Assembly: GCA_964501725.1 (NCBI GenBank)
Contig: CAZCTO010000011.1
Location: 16,791 to 80,790, forward strand
DNA: 64,000 nt
Direction: 5' to 3'
DNA from: CAZCTO01 sp964501725
GTDB taxonomy: Bacteria; Bacillota; Clostridia; Saccharofermentanales; Saccharofermentanaceae
The notes beneath the pieces are model-generated. The model saw only the letters and a program-made list of their open reading frames with translations, did no database searches and was not told where the DNA came from. The translations under genes were made by a program, and so were the position numbers. Shown here one piece after another: positions 62,606 through 64,000 of this stretch (its first letter is position 1; every line of letters begins with the position of its first letter).

Positions 62606-63586
62606 ATGGAAAAGCGAATTTTGGGAAGATCCGGTTTTGAGGTCAGTCCGATGGGCATCGGTTGCTGGGCCATCGGCGGGCAGTTTTTTCTCGACGGGAA
62701 AAACGACGGCTACGGCGATACCGATGATAATGAATCGATCAAGGCGGTTCAGACGGCGCTCGACCTCGGTGTCAATTTCATCGACACCGCCGATTGCTAC
62801 GGTATCGGACACAGTGAAGAGCTCCTCGGCGTCGCTCTCAAAGGTCGTCGTGATGGCGTGATTCTCGCGACGAAATTCGGCTTCGTCGGTAATGAAGCAA
62901 CCAAGACCATCCAGGGAGTCTGCTACGACCCGGCCTATATCGAGCGCGCTCTGGACGCATCGCTCAAGCGTCTTCAGACCGACCATATCGATCTTTACCA
63001 ATTTCACGTCGGCGATGTCAGTATCTCCGAGGCGGATTCCGTAATCGGGACGCTCGAACGGCTCGTCGCCAAAGGCAAAATTCGTTCCTTCGGTTGGAGT
63101 ACCAATGCCCTTGCACCTGCGCGGCTCATGGCAGCGCACGCCGGCTGTACGGCCATCCAGCACGATTATAATATACTTCAGGACAGCGACGGGATGCTTC
63201 GATTCTGCGAGCAGCAGAACCTCGCGAGCATCAACAGAAGTCCTCTGGCGATGGGTTTTTTGAGCGGCAAATTCAATCGCGACACCCAAATCCCGAAAAA
63301 CGACGTTCGCGGAGCCGGCCACTCCTGGGCCGAAAATATTTTCAAGGACGGCCGCCCTGTCGAGGATGTTCTGCAAAAGCTGGACGCCGTCCGCGAGATC
63401 CTTACCTCAGGCGGTCGCACGCTTGCTCAGGGCTCTCTCTCCTGGATCTGGGGGAAAAGCGCCTCGACGCTCCCGATCCCCGGCTTCAAAAACGTCGCGC
63501 AGGTTGAGCAGAACGTCAAGGCTATGGAATTCGGTCCGCTCTCCGCGGCACAAATGGCCGAGATCGATCAGCTGCTGGGGAGATAA
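62606..63586 (+). CDS. Aldo/keto reductase
   Basis: The ATG at 62606 follows AGGAGG, giving 326 residues. The AKR tetrad residues are visible: D and Y in FIDTADCYGIGHSEELLG, K in ATKFGF and H in YQFHVGD. The C-terminal part (LAQGSLSWIWGK then IPGFKNVAQVEQNVKA) is standard. It reduces carbonyls with NADPH; the substrate is unknown. The TetR operator upstream links it to the repressor gene. Confidence 0.92.
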   Translation: MEKRILGRSGFEVSPMGIGCWAIGGQFFLDGKNDGYGDTDDNESIKAVQTALDLGVNFIDTADCYGIGHSEELLGVALKGRRDGVILATKFGFVGNEATKTIQGVCYDPAYIERALDASLKRLQTDHIDLYQFHVGDVSISEADSVIGTLERLVAKGKIRSFGWSTNALAPARLMAAHAGCTAIQHDYNILQDSDGMLRFCEQQNLASINRSPLAMGFLSGKFNRDTQIPKNDVRGAGHSWAENIFKDGRPVEDVLQKLDAVREILTSGGRTLAQGSLSWIWGKSASTLPIPGFKNVAQVEQNVKAMEFGPLSAAQMAEIDQLLGR

Positions 63587-63592
63587 ATTCGT

Positions 63593-64000
63593 TTACGACA
63601 CACCGGGCTTACGAACGCTGTACCGAAGGACTGTTTGCAGCTTAGCCTTTTCCTCCGCGGAGCCGGAGTCCGTGAGTGCTTTAATGTAAATTTCCCGATG
63701 CGTCATGGACTCCCTCTCGAGGTGATTCTCCACGATAAATTGCTTCATTTTCGCAAAGGACCCCGGCTCGTCATCATATGACCCGATATGCATCATTTGC
63801 ACGCACAGCCCCTCCTCCGACTCCTCGAAAAACACTTCATTCAGGAGCGGATGGGGCTTCTTGCGCTGCGCGATCGTAAACGCTTTTGCAACCACCTCTT
63901 CAGTGACAAAATCCGGCTGCCGGATCATAATGGTGTACACCAATTCATCTTTGCTTAAAGTTGCGGCCTTTTTACCGGCATCGGTCAGATCCCACACTCC
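63593..64000 (-). CDS. GyrI-like small-molecule-binding protein (partial)
   Basis: The N-terminal part lies beyond the right edge. The visible 134 or so residues read WDLTDAGKKAATLSKDELVY, then PHPLLNEVFFEESEEGLCVQ with MMHIGSYDDEPGSFAKMKQF, and end THREIYIKALTDSGSAEEKA. This matches the GyrI-like domain proteins (about 210 residues) that bind small molecules without a DNA-binding domain. It is convergent with the aldo/keto reductase, with 6 bases between stops. Confidence 0.8.
   Translation of the reverse strand, partial: GVWDLTDAGKKAATLSKDELVYTIMIRQPDFVTEEVVAKAFTIAQRKKPHPLLNEVFFEESEEGLCVQMMHIGSYDDEPGSFAKMKQFIVENHLERESMTHREIYIKALTDSGSAEEKAKLQTVLRYSVRKPGVS

Overview
The window reads as chromosomal DNA of a Gram-positive anaerobe of the Bacillota, most likely a Clostridia-type organism. 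The evidence is a FabK-based fatty-acid cluster, many lipoproteins with lipobox signals, strong GGAGG ribosome binding sites, AgrC/LytTR signalling, and no outer-membrane genes. Base composition is close to balanced, except for one AT-rich orphan at 37189-37692. I saw no rRNA, tRNA, CRISPR array or intact insertion sequence. One 100-N assembly gap (23020-23119) interrupts a repeat-rich surface-protein gene.

1-18 kb is core metabolism. A minus-strand type II fatty-acid operon runs fabH-fabK-fabG-fabF-accB-fabZ-accC, with accC cut by the window edge. fabD diverges from fabH, and a FabT-like operator lies between them. No acpP is present. tyrS follows, flanked by two large multi-pass (GT-C-like) membrane proteins. 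Then come a zinc-ribbon membrane protein, a YugP-type membrane zinc peptidase, a fused phosphoglycerate kinase/triosephosphate isomerase, an acyl-CoA synthetase and a ZIP metal transporter.

18.7-37 kb is more accessory. A MATE exporter sits behind a leader peptide and a terminator/antiterminator pair, which looks like a complete attenuation device. A PadR regulator with its own operator precedes a surface protein of roughly 1750 residues. Lipoproteins, a RelBE toxin-antitoxin pair, two paralogous quinone-oxidoreductase-type enzymes (one behind a membrane protein and an XRE regulator), a 1010-residue exported protein and a DUF4143 ATPase follow.

37-64 kb holds signalling and envelope genes. 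These include an M50-like membrane protein with a broken zinc motif, an XRE/GyrI regulator with an acetyltransferase, and a PAS-GGDEF-hemerythrin protein with a full iron-ligand set. A lipoprotein, tandem paralogous membrane proteins and a five-gene operon (M13 peptidase, FtsX-type permease, ATPase, LytTR regulator, AgrC-like kinase) come next. That operon is convergent with a second permease/ATPase pair that sits next to an AraC/GyrI regulator. The end carries an esterase lipoprotein, a second AraC/GyrI regulator, a nitroreductase, a TetR regulator and aldo/keto reductase that share a palindromic operator, and a partial GyrI-like protein.

The main regulatory themes are attenuation of an exporter, self-regulated local operons (PadR, TetR, RelBE) and repeated use of GyrI-like ligand-binding domains. 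Start codons were moved from the longest frame to an internal codon wherever a ribosome binding site supported it. All family assignments come from motifs read by eye, without database searches.
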